A stretch of DNA of 9,736 bases, taken from positions 1 through 9,736 of the forward strand of contig CALJKH010000087.1 of NCBI GenBank assembly GCA_937973575.1, read 5' to 3'. A model generated the notes under the pieces. It ran no database searches. It was not told the origin of the DNA and was given only the letters and a program-made list of their open reading frames with translations. The translations under genes were made by a program, and so were the position numbers. Source of the DNA: an uncultured Solirubrobacterales bacterium. Its GTDB lineage: Bacteria > Actinomycetota > Thermoleophilia > Solirubrobacterales > Solirubrobacteraceae. Positions 1-6,660 of this stretch are shown here, one piece after another (position 1 is the stretch's first letter; every line of letters begins with the position of its first letter).

Positions 1-440
1 TGAACTGGCTTTGGAGTCGCAGCAGCAAGCGACATCGTTGACCCGTTCTTGAGGCCTTCTGGCGACACGCCACGGTGAATGTCCACGTACTTAAGGCCCA
101 GTGGTGAAACTGGTCGCACCTCAACAGTTGAGTCAGCTGGGATTGGCTCAATCTTCTTGTCAAGGCTCAAGGTCAGAGTCGCTGAGACTGAGCCGTCGGG
201 CCATGTCTTCGGGTCAATTGCTGTGATCTGGCCAACGCGGCTGCCACCGATTTTCACTTCATTGCCCTTGACCAGAGCGTCAGCGTTTGAGACCTGAGCC
301 TTCAGTTCGTACTTGGGCACAAATGGCAGGCCGTTATTGGCGTTGTAGGCAAGGAACACAGCGACCACTGAGATCAGGATCGTTGCCGCACCAATCAGCA
401 GCGGGTTACCAGCGATTGAGTTTCCGCGACGGTTACCCAT
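1..440 (-). CDS. Mce/MlaD-family protein, N-terminal part (runs off the left edge)
   Basis: Reading leftwards from ATG at 440 gives 146 codons with no stop, so the 3' end lies outside the window. The start reads MGNRRGNSIAGNPLLIGAAT. A hydrophobic helix covers about residues 13-31, followed by LAYNANNGLPFVP and then an MCE domain from about residue 44 to 123. The domain carries the usual GNEVKIGGSRVG loop and the closing LGLKYVDI strand. Mce proteins are single-pass, outward-facing lipid-binding subunits that assemble into rings or tubes on an MlaE/MlaF-type transporter. The start codon overlaps the upstream mce stop (TAATG), and a GGAGGT ribosome site lies 8 nt ahead, so the start is well supported. 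It is the sixth gene of the operon. Family assignment is secure; cargo is unknown. Confidence 0.9.
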   Translation of the reverse strand, partial: MGNRRGNSIAGNPLLIGAATILISVVAVFLAYNANNGLPFVPKYELKAQVSNADALVKGNEVKIGGSRVGQITAIDPKTWPDGSVSATLTLSLDKKIEPIPADSTVEVRPVSPLGLKYVDIHRGVSPEGLKNGSTMSLAAATPKPV

Positions 441-2029
441 TAGCCATTACCTCCGCCAGCAGCTGTCGTCGCAGGCGTCGTTGTGGAAGTGGTCGTCGGC
501 GTAGTTGTCGGCGTGGTTGTAGGCGTGGTGACTGGCTTTGGCTTCTTGCCGCCTCCGCCCTTCACCGGCTTCACCGCAGCCGGCTTCTTCGCGGCTGGCT
601 TCTTCTTGGCTGCGAGCTTCTTCAGGTCTGCCTTAGTTGGCTTGAAGCTAGGCCAGCCGAACGGATGCACGACGACTGCCTTGCCGACCAGCGATGAGGC
701 GATTGAGTTGAGGGCAACTCCGATTCCAGCGATGCGCGCTGTTGCCGAGGCAATGCTGCCGCTTGGCGGGTTGCCGCCGTCGAAGTTGGCTGAGCAGGAG
801 CCGTAGGTTGAGCCGCGACCCTGTGATGTCGTCGCGCAGGCGCCGACTGGGTACAGCAGGAACTCGCCACGGACATAGTGGCCGTACTTGTTGAAGCCAT
901 TGCCCGCGAAGGACTGGGTCCAGAGGGTCTGCATCAGGTACTCCCAGCCGCCTGTCTTCTGGAGGCTTTGGAGGAGTCCGCCGAGGCCGGTCGTGAAGGG
1001 GTTGAGGCCAGCAGCCATCGTGTTTGCCTTGTCAAGCGTGGAGAGGACGACAGGGTCGGTAAGGACTGTCCTGCCAGTCGTTGCGACTGGGTCGCCAAGC
1101 GTCTTGAAGGCTGTCGTTGAGTAGGTGGTGGCCTGTGGCAGGTTGGCGACTACCGAGTTGATTGCCGCCTCGTGACCCTGCAGCGGCTTCAGCGCGTTGC
1201 CGAAGGCCTGCGAGAACTTGCCAAGGTCAACCATTGTTGGCGTCAGCTGAGTAAGAAGTGCTGGGAAGCGCTCGAAGTTGGCCTGAACCTCTTTGCCCTT
1301 GGCAGCGGTTGCCGCGGCCACAACTGTTGAGTTCCTGATGAAGCCTTGAACATGTGCGCGGTCGCGGGAGATTGGGCCAAGAGCTTGGGCTGACTTGTCA
1401 GCCAAGTCTGCGAGCTGCTTGTTCTGCCCGGCGAGGATCGCAAGCACCTTGTCTGTCTCCTGCAGTGCTGGGTCAGCGCGGCGAATTACAGCGTTGAGCG
1501 TCTCGCCGTTACCTGCGAGTGCAGTACCGAACTCGTTGAGGATCAGAGCAAAGCGCTGGCGCTCAGGGACGCGCATGATGTTGTTGATCAGATCGATCCC
1601 GACTGGCGAAGATGTGTTCTGAACTGGCATCAGGTGCTGCCCTTCCCCAGGGCCACTCTGAATGACTGAAAGCGGTGGGGCTGGTGCCACCCCGGGGGCA
1701 TGTGGACGGGTTGGAGTGCAGTCCACAAACTGCTCGCCGATCAATGACTGCGGGCGAATGATGCAGTTGGCGTCAGTTCGGAAGTCTGCGTAGCCGGGGT
1801 TGTCAATGCGGAATGTGAGGGCAGCCTTGTTGTCCTCAGTGACGTCAAGGTTCTCGATCACGCCAACTGTCACGCCGGCGACGCGCACCTGCTCGCCACG
1901 GGTCACCTGGTTTGCGTTGTCGAAGATCGCGCGGATCCTGTACTGGCCTGAATCACCAGCGCCAAGGCCGAAGACCAACGCCGCTCCACCAAGGGCGAAT
2001 GCGAGTCCGATGCCGAGCAAGCGCTTCAT
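440..2029 (-). CDS. Mce/MlaD-family protein with basic and Thr-rich C-terminal tail
   Basis: 529 aa. An N-terminal hydrophobic helix (residues 4-23) anchors it facing outward. The MCE domain spans about 28-105, with RGEQVRVAGVTVG and the closing IIRPQSLIGEQFVDC. A long, mostly helical region to about 460 is typical of actinobacterial Mce proteins and would form the tube. Cys89/Cys104 and Cys398/Cys412 are two close cysteine pairs that could form disulfides outside the membrane. The last 65 residues are unusual: a Lys/Ala/Pro stretch (about 464-499) followed by TTPTTTPTTT-like repeats and a Gly-rich end. The ATG at 2029 overlaps the upstream stop (TAATG), which fixes the start. The upstream SD is weak, so translation is probably coupled. 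It is the fifth operon gene. Family is secure; the tail's role is unknown. Confidence 0.93.
   Translation of the reverse strand: MKRLLGIGLAFALGGAALVFGLGAGDSGQYRIRAIFDNANQVTRGEQVRVAGVTVGVIENLDVTEDNKAALTFRIDNPGYADFRTDANCIIRPQSLIGEQFVDCTPTRPHAPGVAPAPPLSVIQSGPGEGQHLMPVQNTSSPVGIDLINNIMRVPERQRFALILNEFGTALAGNGETLNAVIRRADPALQETDKVLAILAGQNKQLADLADKSAQALGPISRDRAHVQGFIRNSTVVAAATAAKGKEVQANFERFPALLTQLTPTMVDLGKFSQAFGNALKPLQGHEAAINSVVANLPQATTYSTTAFKTLGDPVATTGRTVLTDPVVLSTLDKANTMAAGLNPFTTGLGGLLQSLQKTGGWEYLMQTLWTQSFAGNGFNKYGHYVRGEFLLYPVGACATTSQGRGSTYGSCSANFDGGNPPSGSIASATARIAGIGVALNSIASSLVGKAVVVHPFGWPSFKPTKADLKKLAAKKKPAAKKPAAVKPVKGGGGKKPKPVTTPTTTPTTTPTTTSTTTPATTAAGGGNG
449..454 (-). promoter_or_regulatory. Shine-Dalgarno site for the third mce gene
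   Basis: GGAGGT on the minus strand, 8 nt before the ATG at 440. It is embedded in the last codons of the upstream mce gene, which encode its Gly-Gly-Asn-Gly end. A strong site at a TAATG junction suggests this subunit can be initiated independently as well as by coupling. Confidence 0.7.
480..527 (-). repeat. 12-nt tandem repeat coding for a Thr-Pro-Thr-Thr tail
   Basis: Four adjacent 12-nt units sit on the plus strand, the last three close to GTTGTCGGCGTG (starts at 492, 504 and 516) and the first (480) more diverged. Read on the minus strand they encode the repeating TPTT/TTTP segment near the C-terminus of the second Mce protein. The units differ mainly at wobble positions, which suggests the protein repeat is kept by selection or is an older expansion. 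Such a tract can gain or lose units by slippage without changing the frame. Confidence 0.75.
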
Positions 2030-3396
2030 TAGCCGGGCAGCACCTGACTTGGGTCACAGCCGGACGCGCCGCCTGAGAGGAATGGCCATGTCATGCCACT
2101 TGGTGCAGCTGCTGCAGCGCCTGGGCAGCGGCGATTGTTGCCAGTGCCGTGGCCGCCGAACGCAGCGTCCTCGTAGATGGACAGTCGCTGGTCAGCATCA
2201 AGGATCGAAAGGTTGTTGGTGCCAGAGTCGTACTTGTAGGCGTTAGTAGCTGGCGAGATTCGGGCGTAGTGGCCGTTTGAGTCGTAGTTGGCGGTTGCCT
2301 GGCCAAGTTCGCGCACCCAGCCAGCAAGGTCAACTGTGTACGGCCTTGCGAAGGTCACTGTGTCCAAGCCCTTGTTGAGCGAGCTGATCGTCTCTGGGAA
2401 GGACGAGTGATCGCCATCGTTCGCAAGCGCTTGGGCTACCGGGGCATTGACGAATGTGTCAATCAGGTCGTTGTTTGAACCCTTTGAGTAGATGATGTTC
2501 GCAAGCGCGGTAACGACCGGAACAGCATTGGCGGCTGCCGGGCGCAAAGCGGCGAAGAAGGCAGGAAGGCCAACAGTGTTTGGCTTGCTTACATCCACCA
2601 GCTTCTGGACATCGTCAAGGGTGCCGTTGAGGTTGCTGAAAGTCGTGTTGGCGCGGCGCAGGGTCGCTGGCAGCTTCTCAAGGCCCTGGCTAAACGACGC
2701 GTTCTCAGCAGCGATTGAGCCAGCGAACTGGTTTGCGTAGGTAACAGCATCAGTCAGGTCGCCTGAACGGGACGCGATTGTCTTCATCGCAGCAGCTCCA
2801 CTGGTGACAGCGCCGGCCAATGCCTTCTGGTCGCCACCAAGCTGCGAGAACACATCAGTGCTGGTCGACAGAGCTGGGTTGAAGTAGTAAGCGGAGAGGT
2901 TGGCCTGGGCTTCCTTGCCCTTGAGCCAAGCTCCGTTGCCCTTGATGAACCCCGACAATCCTTTACGGGTTGGGGCATCCAAGGTGTCAAACAGTTGGTC
3001 CAAGTCAACAACCGAGGTGGTGTGATCCTGCGTAATCGTGCCGTTGTCTGGGATCTCAGGATTGCTGTTTGGCCCGAGAGTCATCTCGATGTAACGGTTG
3101 GCCACACCAGAGAGTGAAGTCAACCGCACAACTGCCTTGGTGCCCTCATGCAGCGGGGCAAATCCGTCCTCAACCGTGACGTCAACCTGAGCTTGGTTGT
3201 CCTTCGTCAGGCTAATTGCGTCAATCGAGCCAACTCCGTGGCCGCCCACTTGGACTTCGTCGCCCTTAACTAGCTGGCCAGCAGTCTGGAAACGCAGGTG
3301 ATACTGGTGACCTCCGCCCCCTCCAAGGAGCACGAAGCCGAGCACAACTACCGCCGCGACGAGCGCACCAACTGCTGCTCCTCGGGCGAGCGTCAT
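2029..3396 (-). CDS. Mce/MlaD-family lipid-transport protein
   Basis: 455 aa, the first Mce subunit of the operon. A hydrophobic helix spans about residues 6-25 and is followed by a Gly run. The MCE domain covers about 31-108, with KGDEVQVGGHGVG and RLTSLSGVANRYIEM. A long helical region follows. The C-terminus has an Ala run and two cysteines, Cys424 and Cys447, which may pair extracellularly. There is no lipobox. The start ATG at 3396 has GGAG 6 nt upstream and lies 3 nt after the ATPase stop (TAA GGC ATG). By family knowledge it would bind and pass hydrophobic molecules between the envelope and the permease. Three different Mce subunits in one operon suggest a hetero-oligomeric assembly, as proposed for mycobacterial MceA-F. 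This is an inference. Confidence 0.93.
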   Translation of the reverse strand: MTLARGAAVGALVAAVVVLGFVLLGGGGGHQYHLRFQTAGQLVKGDEVQVGGHGVGSIDAISLTKDNQAQVDVTVEDGFAPLHEGTKAVVRLTSLSGVANRYIEMTLGPNSNPEIPDNGTITQDHTTSVVDLDQLFDTLDAPTRKGLSGFIKGNGAWLKGKEAQANLSAYYFNPALSTSTDVFSQLGGDQKALAGAVTSGAAAMKTIASRSGDLTDAVTYANQFAGSIAAENASFSQGLEKLPATLRRANTTFSNLNGTLDDVQKLVDVSKPNTVGLPAFFAALRPAAANAVPVVTALANIIYSKGSNNDLIDTFVNAPVAQALANDGDHSSFPETISSLNKGLDTVTFARPYTVDLAGWVRELGQATANYDSNGHYARISPATNAYKYDSGTNNLSILDADQRLSIYEDAAFGGHGTGNNRRCPGAAAAAPSGMTWPFLSGGASGCDPSQVLPG

Positions 3397-3399
3397 GCC

Positions 3400-4230
3400 T
3401 TACTCCATCCCCAGCGGACCCTGTGACTCGCCGGAAAGGAACTGGCGGACGAACGGGTTCGCGGATTCGAAGAGGTCAGTGGCAGCGCCTGACTCGACAA
3501 TCTGCCCCTTCCAAAGGACTGCGATGTATTCAGCGACTCGGCGGGCAGATGCGATGTCGTGGGTAATTACGACGTAGGCGCCACCGTTTTCAGCGTGGAT
3601 CTCTTGGATCAACTCGCAGAGCAGTGCGGTACGAACTGGGTCAAGGCCTGAGTCCGGCTCGTCGAACATCACGATGTCAGGGTCAAGCACTAGGGCTCTT
3701 GCGAAACCTGCCCTTTTACGCATGCCGCCTGAGAGTTCGTTTGGCATCTTCTCATTGCTATTACCAAGTCCGACCTCTTTGAGCCGCTGGTTCACGATGT
3801 GGGCGATCTCATCTTCGCTCTTCTCGGTGTGCTGCCGAAGCGGGAAGGCGACGTTGTCGTAGAGGTTCATTGAGCCGAACAGAGCCCCGTCCTGGAACAG
3901 AAGGCCGCAGCGCTGCCGCATCGCGTAGAGCTGGTCATCGCCCATCATCGGGACTGACTCGCCGTGGACTAGAACATCACCGTCGTCGGGGTAAAGCAGC
4001 CCAACGATGTGCTTAATGCAGACTGATTTACCAGTACCTGATGGGCCCAAGATCATGCTGATCTGGTCATCAGGCAGGGCCATATCAAGGCCGTTTAGAA
4101 CCTTGTTGGAGCCGAAGGCCTTCTTAACTCCAATGAACTCGATAGCGGGATCCACAACCTCGGTTGTGCGCCCGGTGTGCCACTGGTAGTCGTCCACAGG
4201 TGGCTGGGTGTTTGGATCTTCAATTGGCAT
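3400..4230 (-). CDS. ABC transporter ATPase of the Mce system (MlaF/Mkl type)
   Basis: 276 aa, the cytoplasmic energy-supplying subunit. Motifs in order: Walker A GPSGTGKS (62-69), Q-loop Gln113 in LLFQDGALF, signature LSGGM (166-170) followed by RKR, Walker B IVMFDE with Asp190/Glu191, and the H-loop His224. The D-loop region reads DEPDSGLDP, as in mycobacterial Mkl (MceG) and unlike the commoner DEPTSGLDP. About 30 residues precede the core, a short N-terminal extension. The ATG at 4230 lies 6 nt after the permease stop. Its SD is weak, so coupling is likely. In mycobacteria the Mce ATPase is encoded away from the mce operons; here it sits between permeases and Mce genes, so this operon is self-contained. 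All catalytic residues are present. Confidence 0.95.
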   Translation of the reverse strand: MPIEDPNTQPPVDDYQWHTGRTTEVVDPAIEFIGVKKAFGSNKVLNGLDMALPDDQISMILGPSGTGKSVCIKHIVGLLYPDDGDVLVHGESVPMMGDDQLYAMRQRCGLLFQDGALFGSMNLYDNVAFPLRQHTEKSEDEIAHIVNQRLKEVGLGNSNEKMPNELSGGMRKRAGFARALVLDPDIVMFDEPDSGLDPVRTALLCELIQEIHAENGGAYVVITHDIASARRVAEYIAVLWKGQIVESGAATDLFESANPFVRQFLSGESQGPLGME

Positions 4231-4236
4231 CTATGT

Positions 4237-5034
4237 CTAACCGCCTATCGGAGCGTTTGGATTGGCACCCCAGAAAAGCTGCGTTCCGAGCATGCCGATG
4301 ATGTGCACAAGCACGATGTTCAAAACCATGGATTTGGCTGTCGCAGTACCTACCCCGACGGGTCCACCGCTGGCGTTGTAGCCGTAGTAACAGCCGACGA
4401 GCACAATGGCCGTTGCCATTGTCATGCCCTTGATCACGCTGTAAATGAGGTCAGGTGGGTTTTGGAACATCCAGAAGATCAACTGGTAGCCGCCCGAACT
4501 CACCTCCCCGATCTGCTGCACAACCGCGAGGTACGAGGCAAGGAAGCCTGCGCCAACGCCGCTGAGGTAGACGAACGGGAGCACCATCCAGGCTGCAAGC
4601 AGCTTGGTGGAGCAAAGGAATGTCAGCGATGGCACGCCCATTACTTCAAGCGCGTCGATTTCGTCGCTGATCCTCATTGAACCCAGCTCAGCCACGATTC
4701 CGGTGCCAACCTTGGCAGCCATCATGTAGCCGAATGAGTAGGGCACCAGTTCGCGCAGGTCACACCAGGCCGCGAATACGCCTGCGTATGCGGGTGACCC
4801 GACTGAACGGTTGAAGTACGCGCCCTCAATACCGCACTGCAGCCCGATGATGAATGTCAACGACCAAATAACGATCGTTGAGCTGAGGATCAGGATCCCG
4901 GCCTGCCTCAGCGCCTCACCGAAGTACTTCATTACCTTGAGCGAGTAGACCTCGCCCAAAATCCTGCCGCAGAAGCGCATCAGCACACCGGCTGATTCAA
5001 GCGCTCCGCTTCCCTTTGTGGAGATTGCGCTCAT
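4237..5034 (-). CDS. YrbE/MlaE-family permease, second copy
   Basis: 265 aa integral membrane protein with about five to six hydrophobic segments (for example 48-66, 99-115, 145-172, 205-218, 236-256). The family's cytoplasmic coupling motif is seen at 124-145, DEIDALEVMGVPS, but the usual terminal Pro-Arg is replaced by Thr-Lys (LCSTK). The C-terminal NASGGPVGVGTATAKS segment is typical of MlaE. Together with the preceding permease it would form the transmembrane pair bound by the ATPase. The ATG at 5034 overlaps the upstream stop as ATGA, and AGGTGA lies 4 nt ahead. The altered coupling motif suggests the two permeases are not equivalent in contacting the ATPase; this is inferred. Confidence 0.93.
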   Translation of the reverse strand: MSAISTKGSGALESAGVLMRFCGRILGEVYSLKVMKYFGEALRQAGILILSSTIVIWSLTFIIGLQCGIEGAYFNRSVGSPAYAGVFAAWCDLRELVPYSFGYMMAAKVGTGIVAELGSMRISDEIDALEVMGVPSLTFLCSTKLLAAWMVLPFVYLSGVGAGFLASYLAVVQQIGEVSSGGYQLIFWMFQNPPDLIYSVIKGMTMATAIVLVGCYYGYNASGGPVGVGTATAKSMVLNIVLVHIIGMLGTQLFWGANPNAPIGG

Positions 5035-5834
5035 CGGATCACCTGGATCTCAGGATGGGTTGCGAGGAGCGTCTGAGTGAAGACATAGTTGAATGCGAAT
5101 ATGCCCAGGAAGGCAATAACGACGGCCTGATTCACAGCTCGACCCACGCCTTCAGCTCCGCCGGAGGCAGTCATTCCCTTGTAACAACAGACGATCGCGA
5201 TGATCGCGCCGTAGAGGGTTGTCTTGAGGAGTGAGCCCCAAAGGTCCACGGTGGACGCATTGGTAAAGAAGGTCGCCCAGAACGGCCCGAGCGGCGCCCC
5301 GTTGACCAAGGTCGCGACGATGCCGCCGAAGATGCCGAAAAGCAGCGCGTAGATGTCGAACAGGCCGGTTACAAGCATTAGAGCGAGGAACCTTGGGACT
5401 ACAAGGTTCTTGATTGGGTCCACTCCCAGTACTTGGAGTGCGTCCAACTCTTCCCGGATCTTTCGCGCTCCCAGGTCTGCCGTGATGGCGGTGCCTGCAA
5501 CACCTGCAAGCACAATGGCCGTCACGAAAGGCGCGAATTCACGGATTGATGCAAGAACGAAGAAACCGCCGAGGCGGTCAATGGCTCCGAAGAGCACAAG
5601 GAAGTTGGCGGCCTGAAGTCCCGGTGCGCCGTAGCCGAACGCGACTGTGGAGATAAGCAGTGGGAACCAGCAAAGCTTGAGGGCAAACAGGAACTGGGAG
5701 ACAAATTCACCGCCGTATGGGTACGGCGGCTTGATGGCGCTGACCACCGTCTTGCCTGTGAGGATCACCATGTCCCCCGCCTCTTCGAGCAGGTTCTTTG
5801 CGGGCATAAGTGCCCGTTGGCCAATACTTGCCAC
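5031..5834 (-). CDS. YrbE/MlaE-family permease, first gene of the mce operon
   Basis: 267 aa membrane protein with about five to six hydrophobic segments (roughly 52-68, 73-97, 101-117, 146-178, 205-218, 236-255). It has the full MlaE signature: REFAP (98-102), the coupling helix EELDALQVLGV followed by DP...VVPR (128-148), and MTASGGAEGVGRAVNQ (221-236). The start is GTG at 5834, chosen because AGGGAG lies 9 nt upstream and the N-terminus (MASIGQRALMPAKN) is a normal amphipathic lead-in. The next Met (residue 10) lacks such a site. It opens an operon of at least six genes and pairs with the second permease. The membrane channel role follows from MlaE/YrbE family knowledge; direction of transport and cargo are not evident. 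Confidence 0.94.
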   Translation of the reverse strand: MASIGQRALMPAKNLLEEAGDMVILTGKTVVSAIKPPYPYGGEFVSQFLFALKLCWFPLLISTVAFGYGAPGLQAANFLVLFGAIDRLGGFFVLASIREFAPFVTAIVLAGVAGTAITADLGARKIREELDALQVLGVDPIKNLVVPRFLALMLVTGLFDIYALLFGIFGGIVATLVNGAPLGPFWATFFTNASTVDLWGSLLKTTLYGAIIAIVCCYKGMTASGGAEGVGRAVNQAVVIAFLGIFAFNYVFTQTLLATHPEIQVIR

Positions 5835-5843
5835 CGTCTATAT

Positions 5844-5849
5844 CTCCCT
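5844..5849 (-). promoter_or_regulatory. Shine-Dalgarno site deciding the GTG start of the first permease
   Basis: AGGGAG on the minus strand, 9 nt before GTG at 5834. It is the best ribosome site near the 5' end of the operon and decides in favour of the GTG start. Confidence 0.65.
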
Positions 5850-5904
5850 GGGTTCCCGTGCCGCGCCCGGGATGGGCGGTACGAGGGTTATGAACTCTAG
5901 TCCA

Positions 5905-5930
5905 GCAGGGCCTTTTTCGCGAAACCCTGC
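5905..5930. repeat. Inverted repeat with inner palindrome, possible operator
   Basis: GCAGGG and CCCTGC form perfect 6-bp arms 14 nt apart, and the space between holds the palindrome TTTCGCGAAA (5915-5924). The element lies just upstream of the -10-like TAGAGT, where a repressor could act. No T-run follows on either strand, so an operator fits better than a terminator. The binding protein is unknown. Confidence 0.4.
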
Positions 5931-5965
5931 ACTCCCACATTTCATGATGGCGCGTCTAACTCCTT

Positions 5966-6029
5966 CCTCCGCCGGTTCTCGTTGAACTGCGCGTCAACGA
6001 GTTACGCGTCAAGCGCGCCTTGGCGGAGG
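5966..6029 (-). repeat. Nested inverted repeats after the toxin gene
   Basis: The outer arms CCTCCGCC/GGCGGAGG (8 of 8 bp) enclose inner arms CTCGTTGA/TCAACGAG (8 of 8 bp, 8-nt loop). In RNA read on the minus strand this would be a 64-nt two-level hairpin beginning only 5 nt after the toxin stop. There is no U-run, so it could be a factor-dependent or U-less terminator for the toxin operon, an mRNA-stabilising 3' structure, or operator sites for the mce promoter. Confidence 0.45.
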
Positions 6030-6034
6030 CTCAG

Positions 6035-6439
6035 TTAGCCCGTGGCAGGCCGGAGATAGCTAGACAGCCAAGATGCCAAAGCCTCTTCGTTCCAAGCACC
6101 GTTGGCAATGCTTAGTACTGCTGCCTCTGCCTCATCAACTGAAGGCTTGGGGTCCCACGCCAACCCATTCAGCTCGACGAACATGCGCAGGCAGACCCAG
6201 GCGACGCGCTTGTTTCCGTCTGGAAGAGGGTGATTCTTGGCGAGGCGCACTGCGAGCACTGCGGCCTTATCCACTAGCTCCGGGAAGAACTCCTGATCGC
6301 CAAAACCCGACTGTGGCGCGTGAAGTGCGGAGTCAGCCAGCTCAAGCCTGGAGCTACCTCTAACTGCTTCTGCGGTGAGGCCGGTGACAGCTGCCGCGAT
6401 CTCGATGAAGTCGTCGAGATCGAGGTAGCGGACGGTCAC
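6035..6439 (-). CDS. doc: Doc-family (Fic-fold) toxin of a type II toxin-antitoxin system
   Basis: 134 aa, close to the usual Doc length of about 125-135. The active-site motif HPLPDGNKR spans residues 70-78, with catalytic His70, Asp74, Lys77 and Arg78. It matches the Doc form H-x-F-x-D-x-N-K-R, with Leu in place of Phe at the third position. Doc phosphorylates elongation factor EF-Tu and stops translation, whereas most Fic enzymes transfer AMP; which of these applies here cannot be settled from sequence. The conserved early Ser-Ala-Leu (SALHAPQSGFG, about 37-47) is also typical of the family. The start is GTG at 6439, overlapping the antitoxin stop as GTGA, so synthesis should be coupled to the antitoxin. 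All catalytic residues are intact, so it is probably active. Confidence 0.92.
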   Translation of the reverse strand: MTVRYLDLDDFIEIAAAVTGLTAEAVRGSSRLELADSALHAPQSGFGDQEFFPELVDKAAVLAVRLAKNHPLPDGNKRVAWVCLRMFVELNGLAWDPKPSVDEAEAAVLSIANGAWNEEALASWLSSYLRPATG

Positions 6440-6645
6440 TCAGCAAGTCGCTCAAGCAGCTCGCGGTCCTCCTCAATGATTCTCCGCAGCCGTGACTTGA
6501 ACTCTGGGTCCTGTCGTCGCTTATCAATCGACTCACGGAGCGCCTGCTTGATGGTCTCGTTGATGCTCAGCCCTTCGGCACGAGCAACTGCCTCCATGTC
6601 AGCAGCGAGTTGGTCATCAAGACGAACCGTGAGATTTTTAGTCAT
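6436..6645 (-). CDS. Ribbon-helix-helix antitoxin paired with Doc
   Basis: 69 aa when started at ATG 6645. Residues 3-9 (KNLTVRL) form the DNA-contacting beta strand, and two helices follow to about residue 43, the second beginning SINETIKQAL, as in CopG/Arc-type repressors. The charged helical C-terminus (about 47-69, FKSRLRRIIEEDRELLERLAE region) would be the part that binds and blocks the toxin. Longer in-frame starts exist (ATG at 6708 and 6849), but the RHH strand normally begins within a few residues of Met and no ribosome site supports them. Its stop overlaps the toxin GTG by 4 nt. Expected roles are neutralising the toxin and repressing its own operon. Confidence 0.88.
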   Translation of the reverse strand: MTKNLTVRLDDQLAADMEAVARAEGLSINETIKQALRESIDKRRQDPEFKSRLRRIIEEDRELLERLAE

Positions 6646-6660
6646 GGTGCCATGATACCA
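6645..6660 (-). promoter_or_regulatory. Probable antitoxin operator and -10 at the start codon
   Basis: The plus strand reads TGGTGCCATGATACCA, an imperfect 16-bp dyad (12 of 16 positions symmetric) centred on CATG, which reaches the antitoxin start codon. On the minus strand it contains TATCAT (6657-6652), a good -10 match whose expected start point falls at or next to the ATG. No Shine-Dalgarno site precedes the ATG at normal distance, so a leaderless mRNA repressed by the RHH protein is the simplest reading. No clear -35 is seen. Confidence 0.5.

Larger units (their letters stand above)
5835..6034 (-). promoter_or_regulatory. Leader and probable promoter region of the mce operon
   Basis: This 200-nt gap between the toxin stop and the first permease is the only place for an operon promoter short of the toxin module. 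It holds three dyads: CCTCCGCC/GGCGGAGG (5966-5973 and 6022-6029), CTCGTTGA/TCAACGAG (5978-5985 and 5994-6001), and GCAGGG/CCCTGC (5905-5910 and 5925-5930). It also holds CGCGTCAA repeated 15 nt apart (5990 and 6005). TAGAGT (minus, 5899-5894) is a possible -10, but no convincing -35 precedes it. I cannot place the transcription start. Confidence 0.4.

Noticed and set aside
483..806. Plus-strand frame of 107 codons across the end of the second mce gene
   Set aside because: It is the antisense of the repeat-coding tail. Its Val/Gly and Phe/Ala-rich product is what the opposite strand of Thr/Pro and Lys/Ala codons gives, and it lacks a ribosome site.
4177..4680. Plus-strand frame of 167 codons over the second permease
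   Set aside because: It lies wholly antisense to a clear membrane-protein gene and its His/Cys-rich product has no family features.
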